64,000 nucleotides of DNA from Paenibacillus polymyxa (GTDB lineage: Bacteria > Bacillota > Bacilli > Paenibacillales > Paenibacillaceae): NCBI RefSeq assembly GCF_015710975.1, contig NZ_CP049783.1, positions 5,055,001 to 5,119,000 of the forward strand. The letters run 5' to 3'. A program made the translations under genes and the position numbers. Of the stretch, positions 1 through 8,226 are shown piece by piece (the stretch's first letter is position 1; each line of letters starts with the position of its first letter). The notes beneath the pieces were generated by a model. It was given only the letters and a program-made list of their open reading frames with translations, was not told the DNA's origin and ran no database searches.

Positions 1-700
1 ATTCTTCAGCATACATACGATTTATTATCTCTTTAGAAGCGATTACTGCCCCTGCAATTAAATCATTATGTCCCCCCAAGTACTTGGATGCGGAGTGAAC
101 GACGATATCAACGCCCCATTCCAATGGTTTTTGGAAAAGGGGTGTAGCCCATGAATTATCTATGATTGTGCGTATACCCTTCGCTTTGGAAAGTGAAGTT
201 ACCTCCTGAATATTTACCATATCGAATGTAAACGAGGTAGGAGACTCCATAAGAATAGAACGAGTCTGCGGTTGGATGGCATTAGCAACTGCTTCCGTAG
301 AAGTCGAATGTACAATGGTGTAGTTTATATCGAACTTCGTTAAGTATTTGGCTAGGCTGACGGAAGTTTCATATATATGTCCGACCAGAATCAGATGATC
401 CCCTGCAGATAAGCTACACATTAGAGCGGCACTGATAGCAGCCATTCCAGAGGCAAAGCACTTACAGTCCTCCCCACCTTCTAGCGCAGCAATCATTTGC
501 TCTGCAATCTGAACGGTAGGATTGGTCCCCCTCGAATAGACATAATGCTCCTTTTCATGATTAGCCGCTTCAGCATAGTCTTCGTAGGTATCAAAGAAAA
601 ATGGAGCAGTCTCATAAATAGGAGGAACAGCAGCCTTAGCAAAATACCCTAGTTCGTCCTCAAATCGGAGACAGATAAGCTGATCATCCGAGAAACTCAA
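1..700 (-). CDS. PLP-dependent trans-sulfuration enzyme (cystathionine gamma-synthase / methionine gamma-lyase family), partial
   Basis: The gene runs off the left edge, so only the N-terminal 233 or so residues are visible. I translated it directly from the minus strand. It starts at a TTG (698-700) preceded by a GTGGTG-type ribosome site. Visible family features are the YSRGTNPT block, the ASGMAAISAALM glycine-rich loop that contacts the cofactor phosphate, and the SASKYLGGHND segment carrying the lysine that binds pyridoxal phosphate. Enzymes of this family act on cystathionine, O-acetylhomoserine, methionine or cysteine in the cytoplasm. Which substrate is used cannot be told from this half. 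It is transcribed away from the adjacent germination operon. Confidence 0.85.
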   Translation of the reverse strand, partial: MSFSDDQLICLRFEDELGYFAKAAVPPIYETAPFFFDTYEDYAEAANHEKEHYVYSRGTNPTVQIAEQMIAALEGGEDCKCFASGMAAISAALMCSLSAGDHLILVGHIYETSVSLAKYLTKFDINYTIVHSTSTEAVANAIQPQTRSILMESPTSFTFDMVNIQEVTSLSKAKGIRTIIDNSWATPLFQKPLEWGVDIVVHSASKYLGGHNDLIAGAVIASKEIINRMYAEE

Positions 701-926
701 ATCTGATCACCACTTTCTGAAATTTCAAAACCATAAGAGATAGTCTCCTCAATTCGGGACTCAAATATTCTATAAGACAAATTGCTTTGGATCTGTGCTG
801 TTTAATTTTCGAAGGAGTTATGAGGCTGCCAAATGTCTTTCACTAAGTATCCAATTCATAAAAATAGCGTATATTTTTGGGTTGCAGGGCAAAGATATGC
901 TTTATCAATATAGAGGGGGTTTACTT

Positions 927-2546
927 GTGTTAACACGTTGGATTAGAAATGTTCTGAAGCCTGGAAAAAGGTACACACAGGATATCGAAAAATCCAAACA
1001 GCAGGCCTCTTCAGAACCCATAAATCCATTATTAACACATACTCTATCTTTACTTAAATTAAAACTCGGACAAAGCTCTGATTTTATCATTCGTGATTTT
1101 TCGGAAAGTTCTGTCCATGCTGGACATCTTGCCGTTTGTTATATTGAGGGGCTGATTGACCAAAACTTACTTTCCGATTTAATGGAAGGCTTAATTACAG
1201 AGCCGGTCTCCGCAGCTTCTTTTAAGCTTGAAGAAAATACCGCAGTTTCGCTAATAAAAAGAACAATCCCATCAGGAAATATTCGAATGATACACTCGCA
1301 AAATGAAATTTATCAATCCATCCTCTCCGGCAATGCTGTCATTGTTATCGATGGAAGTACATATGCCCTGGCAGTTTCCATCGGCGGCGGAGTAAGACGA
1401 GCTATTCAGGAACCCAGTACTCAAACCGTAGTGCGGGGTCCTAAAGAAGGATTTACGGAGGATATCTCAACCAACATCACACTGATCAGAAGAAAATTGC
1501 GGACACCTGACCTTAAATTTGATAGTCATATTATTGGGCGATATACACAAACTAAAATCATTTTAGCTTACATTGAAGGTGTCGCTAATCCAGAAGTAGT
1601 GCATGAAATTACTAAACGGCTTCAATCCATTGATACAGACAGCATACTTGAAAGTGGCTACATCGAAGAATTCATACAGGATGAACCACTTAGTCTCTTT
1701 CCCACCATGCTAAACTCAGAGCGTCCGGATACAGTCGCAGGTAGCCTTTTAGACGGACAAGTAGCTGTTCTGGTTGATGGGACGCCATTCGCTCTGATTG
1801 CACCTGTAACCTTCTTTAATTTCTTTCAGACGGCCGAAGACTACTACCAGAGATATGACATTTCAACTTTTTTAAGGGCTCTTCGTGTGGTATCTTTTCT
1901 AGTCTCATTGTTGCTTCCCTCTCTATTTATAGCCTTGACGACTTTCCAGCAGGAAATGATCCCCACCACGCTGTTAATTACGCTGATGGCTCAACGGGAA
2001 GGAACTCCTTTTCCTGCATTAATTGAAGCATTAATGATGGAATTGATGTTTGAAGTGATTCGTGAAGCCGGTGTGCGAATGCCACGGGTCATCGGACCAG
2101 CCGTTTCCATTGTAGGAGCTTTGGTTATCGGGCAGGCAGCGGTACAAGCCGGACTGGTCTCAGGTGCAATGGTGATCGTTGTAGCCTTCACTGCTATATC
2201 GAACTTTGTTATCCCGTATTTTGGTATGGCTTCAGCAGTCAGGTTGTTGCGTTTTGCACTTATGCTACTGGCGGGGGCTCTGGGATTATTCGGTATTTTA
2301 ATAGGAATTATCCCCCTTCTTGTTCATCTTGTATCTCTCAAATCATTCGGAGTTGATTATTTTGTGCCCTACAGCCCCACCTTTAAATCTAATATGAAGG
2401 ACCTTATCATCAGAGCTCCGTGGTGGGCTATGAAAACTAGACCTAGCGAAAAAACAGGCCATAACCAGACAAGACAGGCAGCTCACCAATACCCTGCTAA
2501 TTCGGATAAAATTAAAAATAATGACAAGTCTGATACCCAAAAATAG
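927..2546 (+). CDS. Spore germination protein, GerA/GerKA family (receptor A subunit)
   Basis: First gene of a three-gene germinant-receptor operon. The product is a GerA-family integral inner-membrane protein. It has a long hydrophilic N-terminal domain with repeated family blocks (RGPKEGFTEDISTNI, then the DSILESGYIEEF and LFPTMLNSERPD region). Hydrophobic helices follow over the last 200 residues (VVSFLVSLLLPSLFIALTTF onward, with the conserved QREGTPFPALIEALMME segment), and the tail is hydrophilic. An upstream ATG at 795 is in frame, but I prefer GTG at 927. It sits 7 bases after AGAGGGGG (912-919), gives 539 residues, and leaves out an atypical N-terminal extension. A, C and B subunits together form a nutrient receptor in the spore inner membrane; the germinant is unknown. 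Confidence 0.9.
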   Translation: MLTRWIRNVLKPGKRYTQDIEKSKQQASSEPINPLLTHTLSLLKLKLGQSSDFIIRDFSESSVHAGHLAVCYIEGLIDQNLLSDLMEGLITEPVSAASFKLEENTAVSLIKRTIPSGNIRMIHSQNEIYQSILSGNAVIVIDGSTYALAVSIGGGVRRAIQEPSTQTVVRGPKEGFTEDISTNITLIRRKLRTPDLKFDSHIIGRYTQTKIILAYIEGVANPEVVHEITKRLQSIDTDSILESGYIEEFIQDEPLSLFPTMLNSERPDTVAGSLLDGQVAVLVDGTPFALIAPVTFFNFFQTAEDYYQRYDISTFLRALRVVSFLVSLLLPSLFIALTTFQQEMIPTTLLITLMAQREGTPFPALIEALMMELMFEVIREAGVRMPRVIGPAVSIVGALVIGQAAVQAGLVSGAMVIVVAFTAISNFVIPYFGMASAVRLLRFALMLLAGALGLFGILIGIIPLLVHLVSLKSFGVDYFVPYSPTFKSNMKDLIIRAPWWAMKTRPSEKTGHNQTRQAAHQYPANSDKIKNNDKSDTQK

Positions 2547-2555
2547 GAGAGATCA

Positions 2556-3758
2556 ATGGTGCGGCAATTAAGAGTTAGTTATGTTCTGTTTATTACAGGG
2601 TTATTACTTACAGGGTGCGTAGATCGTACAGAATTGAACGAATTAGGCATCACAACAGCAACTGGAATTGATGGACATAAGGGCGACTGGATCAATACCT
2701 ATCAAATTATAATTCCATCAGCCATGACGACTGGATCAGGTGGTTCTTCCACTGGGGCATCGCAAAGTGCTGTACATACATTTTCTACACATGGAAAAAC
2801 ATTGAGAGAGACCGTTACGAAGAGTAGCCTGGAATATTCACGTAAACTATATTTTGCCCAAAATAATATACTCGTTATTGGAAAAAAAGCAGCAGAACAA
2901 GGCATTGAAGAGATTATTGATATTTACCTCCGCAATCTTGATTCACGAGAAACTGTAAAAGTATTCATTGCCAACGGAGAGGCTCGTGATTTTTTAAAAA
3001 AGCTTGTACCACCAGAGAAAATTCCTGGTCAAGCTTTAGAAAAGATTATAGAAAGAGATAGCAAATTAGGATCAATTTACCCCGCAATATCCATGTATGA
3101 ATTTATTTCGAAAATTAGCTCCGATAGTGGTGCAGCCGGAGTTCCAGAAATATCTCTTGAGGGTTCCGAGCCGGAGAAACTAGACTCTGTTGATGTTTTC
3201 AAGGAAACCTCCGCTAAAAGTAAACTCAAGTTATCAGGCTTAAGCATTTTTCAGAAAGACAAGAGAGTCGGCTTCCTAAATGAAAAGGAAAGTATAGGGG
3301 TTTCATGGTTAAACAACCAGATTAAAAATACCACTGTAAACTATGTGGATGGGAATGTTACGTCCGCTTTCCTCATCCGGAAAGCCAAGGTTAAGGTTAC
3401 GCCAATCAAGAATTTAAATCATTATTACCTAAACGTTGACGTTAAAGCTACCGGTGATCTTCTGTCAGCCTCTTCGCAAAGAGAAATGAAAGATATGCAA
3501 AGTATACATCAATTGCAGATGCAAGCAGCGGAAATAATCAAATTGCAGATTCAGGAAAGCTGGAAAGCCTTACAGCAAAAGAATATCGACCTTATTGGTA
3601 TTGGAAATAAAATTCATCACAAGTATCCAGAAGACTGGAAAAAAATAAAAGAGACGTGGCCTAGGGAGTTAGCAAACATGGATATAAAAATAGATGTTAA
3701 AATGAAGCTTGCGCGTCCAGGATTATTCGAAAAATCTTTTAACGAACTGTTGAAATGA
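2556..3758 (+). CDS. Spore germination lipoprotein, GerC/GerKC family (receptor C subunit)
   Basis: 400 residues, starting 9 bases after the A subunit stop, with a GGAGAG ribosome site. The N-terminus is a lipoprotein signal: a short basic start, a hydrophobic stretch, then the lipobox LLTGC. It would therefore be diacylglyceryl-anchored outside the inner spore membrane. The body matches the Ger(x)C family, with the N-terminal LNELGITTATGIDG block, the SSLEYSRKLYFAQNNILVIG region and the C-terminal domain ending in a KKIKETWPRELANMDIKIDV-type segment. It is the C subunit of the receptor encoded with its neighbours. Confidence 0.92.
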   Translation: MVRQLRVSYVLFITGLLLTGCVDRTELNELGITTATGIDGHKGDWINTYQIIIPSAMTTGSGGSSTGASQSAVHTFSTHGKTLRETVTKSSLEYSRKLYFAQNNILVIGKKAAEQGIEEIIDIYLRNLDSRETVKVFIANGEARDFLKKLVPPEKIPGQALEKIIERDSKLGSIYPAISMYEFISKISSDSGAAGVPEISLEGSEPEKLDSVDVFKETSAKSKLKLSGLSIFQKDKRVGFLNEKESIGVSWLNNQIKNTTVNYVDGNVTSAFLIRKAKVKVTPIKNLNHYYLNVDVKATGDLLSASSQREMKDMQSIHQLQMQAAEIIKLQIQESWKALQQKNIDLIGIGNKIHHKYPEDWKKIKETWPRELANMDIKIDVKMKLARPGLFEKSFNELLK

Positions 3759-3786
3759 AATAAACAGGGAGAGGTGAATTGAAGTA

Positions 3787-4893
3787 ATGCGTCAAAATAC
3801 AATCCGAGTATCCGAGCTGATTATTTGTATGTCTTTATTTGAAGTTGGAAGTACAACTTTGTTTTTAATGGGGGCTGAAGCAAAGCAAGATGCTTGGTTA
3901 GTTATGTTGATAGGAGCATTAGCAGGACTACTTCTGCTAATGCTCCATCTTGCAATTCACCATCAAGATCCTGAATTAGATTTGTTCATGTTGTTTCGCC
4001 GTTACACTGGGAAATATGTGGGTACACTCATCAACTTACTCTTTGTGATGTATTTTACATATGAAGCTTCTCGGAACATACGCGATTTAGGCGAGGTGAC
4101 AGTAATGACTTTGCTCCGCCAAACACCCTTGTGGATCATCATCTTGATCACAATCGTGGTTGTATCCAACACGGTTCGTTACGGCTACAAAGCATTATTC
4201 TTATTTTGCTTATTTCTTTTCCCTTTTTTTGTACTTGGATACGCCATAATTAGTATATTAATTCCGACAACTGGTCTCTTTCACTTGGAAAATTCCCTTC
4301 CGGTTTTAGAGGAAGGATGGAAACCCATATTTAAAGCCGCTATTCCTGAGCTGATCTCCTTTCCATTCGGACAAACTGTGTTATTTCTTGTATTTTATCC
4401 GCTTGCACATAAAGGGCGGAATCTCACAAAACCCGTTTCCTTTGCCTATATAATAACCGCACTTGCTCTAACATTTGTTAATCAATTGGAAATTTTTGTT
4501 CTCGGACCCAAGATCGCCGCAAATAGCACACTTCCTCTTTTGGAAGCCGTTCAGTTGATTGAATTAGCAGACGTGTTCGAACGAATGGATGCCCTTTTCA
4601 CCTTGCTTCTTTTTCTTGGCTTGATCATCAAAATGTCTTTATTTTTTAATGGTGCCGTTATAGGACTAGAAAAAATAACCGGAGTCGGATTTAAAAAATG
4701 GATTCTTCCCCTTGCTGCACTTATTTATGGTCTTTCTTTTTTGTCCCCTAACTATACTCATCACATGGTAATCGGTCGAAAAATTATAATTAATTCCTGG
4801 TTTCCTATTTTTCAAATCTTCCTCCCTTTATTACTATTTGTGGTTATTGTCATCAAAAAAAGAAAAAAGACAAATAAACAGCCCTCTTCATGA
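3787..4893 (+). CDS. Spore germination protein, GerB/GerKB family (receptor B subunit, APC-type permease fold)
   Basis: 368 residues with about ten hydrophobic helices, the normal length for GerB-family proteins (PF03845). These have an amino-acid-permease fold and are thought to bind the germinant. The early block with AEAKQDAWLVMLIGALAGLL is typical of the family. The start lies 28 bases after the C subunit stop, behind GGGAGAGGTG. The gene order A-C-B in this operon differs from the A-C-D-B order of the second germination operon near 53-57 kb. I do not see a clear terminator in the 125 bases before the convergent next gene. Confidence 0.92.
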   Translation: MRQNTIRVSELIICMSLFEVGSTTLFLMGAEAKQDAWLVMLIGALAGLLLLMLHLAIHHQDPELDLFMLFRRYTGKYVGTLINLLFVMYFTYEASRNIRDLGEVTVMTLLRQTPLWIIILITIVVVSNTVRYGYKALFLFCLFLFPFFVLGYAIISILIPTTGLFHLENSLPVLEEGWKPIFKAAIPELISFPFGQTVLFLVFYPLAHKGRNLTKPVSFAYIITALALTFVNQLEIFVLGPKIAANSTLPLLEAVQLIELADVFERMDALFTLLLFLGLIIKMSLFFNGAVIGLEKITGVGFKKWILPLAALIYGLSFLSPNYTHHMVIGRKIIINSWFPIFQIFLPLLLFVVIVIKKRKKTNKQPSS

Positions 4894-5018
4894 GGAGAGA
4901 GTAGTTCAATACTCCGAAGTTATACCTCTATCTCAGCAGCTACACCATACACGGTAAGAAGCGCAGAACTATAGTATGTCTATCATTCAAGTATTCAGCC
5001 TCTTTTATTGTGCTTTTT

Positions 5019-5699
5019 CTATTTCATCGGCACGATGTGAAGTGTCCCATCCTCGCTAAACTCTGCATAGGCAATCTCGTCGATACTATCATATCCCTGC
5101 TCTCGCACCTTTACTTTAATCTGTTCAATATCGATTGACTTCCCACGCATAGATTCATTTAGCAACCTTCCCTTATCAATGACAGTAACAAAAAAAAGGT
5201 CAGGCTGTGCATCGATTCCCATATCCTGAGCAGCAGGTGGCTCGTATTCGGGTTTGCGCATGACTGACAATGAACCGTTCGTCTCTAGAGTGGCGTACCA
5301 GACCTCACGAAGAGAAAAAATATTTTGCTGGCGTAGCATGGAGAGTAGCTGTGTAAATTCTATATCATATTTCTCCAGCATTTTTTGATTAACCTGCCCT
5401 TTATCTACGAGCAGCACTGTTCGACCTTCTGCCATATATCCAAATTTCACAAAATGGGTCGTCGCTTTCTCGAAAAAGTAGGCCAGCGCGCACCATAGTG
5501 CCAGAGCAAACAAAAGATGCCAGATCGTCACCTTATCGTCATATAACGTATTCCCTACAATTTCGCTTAATACCAATGAGGTCAGAAAATCGAGCGGTGT
5601 TAACTGGCTGAGTGTTTTTCGACCTGTAATAAAAGTAATAAGCCATAGGCCAAAAAAGCTGATGATCAATTTGACACCAATTGTGACAAATACCTCCAT
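5019..5699 (-). CDS. DUF421 / YetF-family membrane protein
   Basis: 226 residues. Two or three hydrophobic helices at the N-terminus (about residues 1-80, including LDFLTSLVLSEIVGNTLY) are followed by a soluble domain with the KFGYMAEGRTVLLVDKGQVN and LREVWYATLETNGSLSV patterns seen in YetF/YdfS/YrbG proteins. Members are common in spore-forming bacteria and of uncertain function; some relatives are linked to spore germination. The gene stands alone, convergent with the germination operon. Confidence 0.85.
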   Translation of the reverse strand: MEVFVTIGVKLIISFFGLWLITFITGRKTLSQLTPLDFLTSLVLSEIVGNTLYDDKVTIWHLLFALALWCALAYFFEKATTHFVKFGYMAEGRTVLLVDKGQVNQKMLEKYDIEFTQLLSMLRQQNIFSLREVWYATLETNGSLSVMRKPEYEPPAAQDMGIDAQPDLFFVTVIDKGRLLNESMRGKSIDIEQIKVKVREQGYDSIDEIAYAEFSEDGTLHIVPMK

Positions 5700-5880
5700 A
5701 CATATACCCTCCGAAAGAAGTTATTTCTCTTATGGGTTATTTACACTCGTACACTTCTGTATAAACAGAGGCTTATTCCATTCCTAAAGTTGTCCGAAAA
5801 AAAGCCCACCGCCAGCTATAGGCAGCGAACTTTTTTAATTACCGCTATTATATATTCTTTGTTTTCGTGTATTCACATAA

Positions 5881-6147
5881 TTATCTACTTTTCACCAGCA
5901 GCTGAATTGCTTCTTTAACCAGCTTATCTGTATCTCCTCCAGCTTCTCGCTCTTCCAATATACAACGTTGCAGATTTTCTGCTACAATTTGGGCTATTGC
6001 TTTATCTGATGCGTTGCGTACAGCTGATAGCTGGCTGACTACATCCTTGCACGACTTTCCCTCATCCATTAAACGAAGCACCCCACGCACCTGGCCCTCA
6101 ATCCTTCTCAAGCGCGTTTTCAGTTCATCACTGTAATTGTAATCCAT
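5881..6147 (-). CDS. CstR-like persulfide-sensing repressor (CsoR/DUF156 family)
   Basis: 88 residues from ATG 6145-6147, which has AAGGAG 10 bases upstream. A longer in-frame start at 6183 would lie inside the palindromic operator, so I reject it. The fold is the all-helical CsoR/RcnR family (RLRRIEGQVRGVLRLMDEG). It keeps two cysteines, C33 and C62, 29 residues apart, as in Staphylococcus CstR. The position four residues before the second Cys, a copper-ligand His in CsoR, is Asn here (ENLQRC). That pattern argues for sulfur chemistry rather than Cu(I) sensing. It follows the two sulfur-transfer genes and probably represses them and itself through the two TATACCC-type palindromes at 7402 and 6177. 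Confidence 0.85.
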   Translation of the reverse strand: MDYNYSDELKTRLRRIEGQVRGVLRLMDEGKSCKDVVSQLSAVRNASDKAIAQIVAENLQRCILEEREAGGDTDKLVKEAIQLLVKSR

Positions 6148-6176
6148 AAGTAATGCACTCCTTTTTTGACTTACCA

Positions 6177-6194
6177 TATACACGTATAGGTATA
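6177..6194. promoter_or_regulatory. Putative CstR operator upstream of its own gene
   Basis: The 18-base element TATACACGTATAGGTATA has the half-site/4-base/half-site layout of the stronger copy at 7402-7419, with two departures from TATACCC-N4-GGGTATA. It lies just upstream of the cstR-like gene's ribosome site, where autorepression would be expected. Confidence 0.55.
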
Positions 6195-6212
6195 TTATAA
6201 ACCAAAAAAATA

Positions 6213-6253
6213 AATAGAATACCCTAAATAAATAGAATACCCTAAATAAATAG
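6213..6253. repeat. 18-base tandem repeat, two and a third copies
   Basis: AATAGAATACCCTAAATA occurs at 6213-6230 and again at 6231-6248, followed by AATAG. The second copy overlaps the stop codon of the DsrE-like gene, so its last codons are repeat-derived. Each unit contains ATACCC, the same six bases as the CstR half-site, which may be chance. Confidence 0.8.
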
Positions 6254-6757
6254 ATTCACCTGTCCCTGCAATGCATCTCCCAAGTAGGCGGCCACTCCAG
6301 CATACTCCAGACCATCTATTAGCTCTGCTTGCTGCAGTCCTAATAGATCCATTGTCATGGTACAAGCAACGAGCTTGATGCCCTGCTCTCGTGCCAACTC
6401 TATAAGCTGCGGCAAGGAAAGCGCATTGTGCTTTTTCATGACATGCTTGATCATCTGTGGACCGAGTCCGGCAAAATTCATTTTGGATAGCCCAAGCTTT
6501 TTGGGTCCACGAGGCATGATCCAGCCAAAGGCTTTTTCGAGCATTCCTTTATTGGAGCGTATGAGTTCATCCTTACGCAATATATTTAGTCCCCAAAATG
6601 TAAAGAAAATAGTTACTTCATGATCATATACCGCCGCTCCATTCGCAATAATGAATGCAGCAATCGCCTTATCCAGCTCGCCGCTGAATAATATAATCGT
6701 TGTTTTGGGCTGAGCATGTTCTTGATTATTTGCATAAATTTCTGCTGTTGTACTCAT
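6242..6757 (-). CDS. DsrE/DsrF/DrsH-like sulfur-transfer protein
   Basis: 171 residues of the DsrE superfamily (DsrE3-like). It has an early beta strand TTIILFSGELDKAIAAF and the long insertion with FTFWGLNIL typical of this branch. The VACTMTMDLLG block carries the cysteine expected to hold a persulfide. It overlaps the upstream TusA-rhodanese gene by 4 bases, so the two are probably translated together. In staphylococci, as I recall, rhodanese, TusA and DsrE domains are joined in CstA; here they are split over two genes. The role would be relaying sulfane sulfur from the rhodanese and TusA domains. Confidence 0.85.
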   Translation of the reverse strand: MSTTAEIYANNQEHAQPKTTIILFSGELDKAIAAFIIANGAAVYDHEVTIFFTFWGLNILRKDELIRSNKGMLEKAFGWIMPRGPKKLGLSKMNFAGLGPQMIKHVMKKHNALSLPQLIELAREQGIKLVACTMTMDLLGLQQAELIDGLEYAGVAAYLGDALQGQVNLFI

Positions 6758-7344
6758 ATGGATTCGCTCCCCTTAGTCTCTCCAGCCCAGTCGGATATGC
6801 CTGAAAGCACAGATTTGACTTTTTTAGCGCCTTTGGAAACTAATAACTGACAGGCCCTTTCACTGCGTGCTCCAGCTTGGCAGATCACTGCGATTTCATC
6901 TTCCAGATTCAGCTCAGCGAGTCTGTTCTCCAGTTCGCCAAGAGGGATATGTTTAGATCCAGGGATATGTTTAAACGCGAATTCGGTGGGTTCACGAACA
7001 TCGAGCAAAATGAAGTTCTCTTTTAAAGAACATTTTGCTTGTAGTTCTTCATGGCTTATCGTAGAAGAAAATATTTGCTCCTTCTTCACTTCAGCCGGAT
7101 TTGCTTTGCGTAAATAATGTCGCATGACATCTCCTTCTTGGAGAGTGCCCAAATATTGATGTCCAGTGTTTTTAGCCCAGCTCTGAAAATCGGCTAATGA
7201 ACCTTTGTCAGTCGCTTGAACCTCCATAATCTTTCCGGGAACGAGGTCATTCATAGCCTTTTTTGTTTTTACAATAGGCATTGGACAAGCTAGCCCTTTG
7301 CAATCAAGAATATGATCTGCTTGGATATTGTTAGTTGATGACAT
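6754..7344 (-). CDS. TusA-rhodanese fusion sulfurtransferase
   Basis: 196 residues in two domains. Residues 10-80 are a TusA fold with the signature CKGLACPMPIVKTKKAM, where the CPMP cysteine accepts persulfide. Residues 95-190 are a rhodanese domain with LLDVREPTEFAFKHIPG and the active-site loop CQAGARS. The GCGGAGG ribosome site precedes ATG. It is the first gene of the three-gene unit with the DsrE-like protein and the CstR-like regulator. A strong CstR-type palindrome lies 58 bases upstream, so expression should rise when persulfide or polysulfide modifies the repressor. Confidence 0.9.
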   Translation of the reverse strand: MSSTNNIQADHILDCKGLACPMPIVKTKKAMNDLVPGKIMEVQATDKGSLADFQSWAKNTGHQYLGTLQEGDVMRHYLRKANPAEVKKEQIFSSTISHEELQAKCSLKENFILLDVREPTEFAFKHIPGSKHIPLGELENRLAELNLEDEIAVICQAGARSERACQLLVSKGAKKVKSVLSGISDWAGETKGSESI

Positions 7345-7401
7345 TCTATAACCTCCGCCTGTTTTTTGAGGGGGATTAGTTTAGCAAAATCCCCTAATAC
7401 A

Positions 7402-7419
7402 TATACCCCTATGGGTATA
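7402..7419. promoter_or_regulatory. Putative CstR operator of the sulfur-transfer operon
   Basis: TATACCCCTATGGGTATA gives perfect 7-base inverted arms, TATACCC and GGGTATA, around 4 bases. This is the arrangement known for CsoR/CstR operators. It lies upstream of the TusA-rhodanese start. Between it and the gene is a small inverted repeat in the leader (GGGGATT 7371-7377 and AATCCCC 7388-7394). Confidence 0.75.
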
Positions 7420-7508
7420 AGAATAACGGGACTCACTTCCCTTGTCAACCTAGTTAGCTTCTTTCGCTCAGAAACTAACGAATTTATGCCTTGTACTAAC
7501 TAAAAGCA

Positions 7509-7546
7509 AACAAAAAAAGCCGCACAAAAGCGCGACTCTACTGCAT
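7509..7546 (-). terminator. Rho-independent terminator of the tetR gene
   Basis: On the minus strand AGTCGC and GCGGCT pair around an 8-base loop (one G-T pair) and are followed by seven T. It lies 9 bases past the stop codon of the regulator. Confidence 0.8.
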
Positions 7547-7554
7547 ACATAAAA

Positions 7555-8082
7555 TTAATCGTCTATTTTCATCAGTTCTGGTAGATCCAGCGACATCGAG
7601 ATATTACATAGCATTCCTCTGGCCAAAAAAAGCATCGTTTTTTCCATCGCATGTTCGATATCTGCCTGCCGGAAAGCGTTATAAACTGTTGTATGAATTT
7701 CACGAAATCCTTGCTGCATAACACTTACAATCACATCCTCACGGATCGTCTGCGCCTGCATTTGTAAGAGGATTTCATTGCGATAGTCCATCATAATTTG
7801 CGAATAGGCTGCAATCAGTTCTTGCTCTAACTGCTCAGACGAAGCCGAATGAATGACCTGGTGAAAAGAGTTTATGATGCGTGCAAATGAAACCTTCAAC
7901 GCTTCAATAAGCAAAGCTTCCTTGGTAGCAAAAAAGCGGAAAACATAGGGCTGAGAAATATTGGCCCGTTCCGCAACTTTGGCTGTTGTAGCTCGGTAGT
8001 AGCCCATCTCTGCAAAGACTTCGATAGCAGCAGATATGATTTCCTTTTGGCGATTTATTGATGTTGATGTAGCTTTAGCCAT
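7555..8082 (-). CDS. TetR/AcrR-family transcriptional regulator
   Basis: 175 residues. The N-terminal helix-turn-helix is clear (QKEIISAAIEVFAEMGYYRATTAKVAERA, then ISQPYVFRFFATKEALL). The C-terminal ligand domain is helical and not diagnostic. It ends early for the family but is closed by a good terminator, so I take it as complete. No target gene is adjacent in the same orientation, and the ligand is unknown. A related TetR protein lies at 9.8-10.4 kb. Confidence 0.9.
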   Translation of the reverse strand: MAKATSTSINRQKEIISAAIEVFAEMGYYRATTAKVAERANISQPYVFRFFATKEALLIEALKVSFARIINSFHQVIHSASSEQLEQELIAAYSQIMMDYRNEILLQMQAQTIREDVIVSVMQQGFREIHTTVYNAFRQADIEHAMEKTMLFLARGMLCNISMSLDLPELMKIDD

Positions 8083-8173
8083 ATTTTCTCATCCTTTGTT
8101 TGTTACATTTTCCTAGTAGTGATTAATCAATTACTAATTAGTATAAATGTCACACTCTAAAAATGCAATCGAC

Positions 8174-8217
8174 CACAAAAGTCGCCTCCCTAATCATGAT
8201 GGAAACGACTCTTTTGG
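8174..8217 (-). terminator. Hairpin downstream of the lipoprotein gene
   Basis: CCAAAAGAGTCG and CGACTTTTGTGG (minus strand) pair over 12 positions with one mismatch and one wobble. There is no clean T run, so it is a weak terminator call. Confidence 0.45.
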
Positions 8218-8226
8218 CACACTCCA

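Noticed and set aside
5793..5838. AAAAAAG...CTTTTTT flanked hairpin as a terminator
   Set aside because: The inner stem is only three base pairs (GCC/GGC), too weak to support the call.
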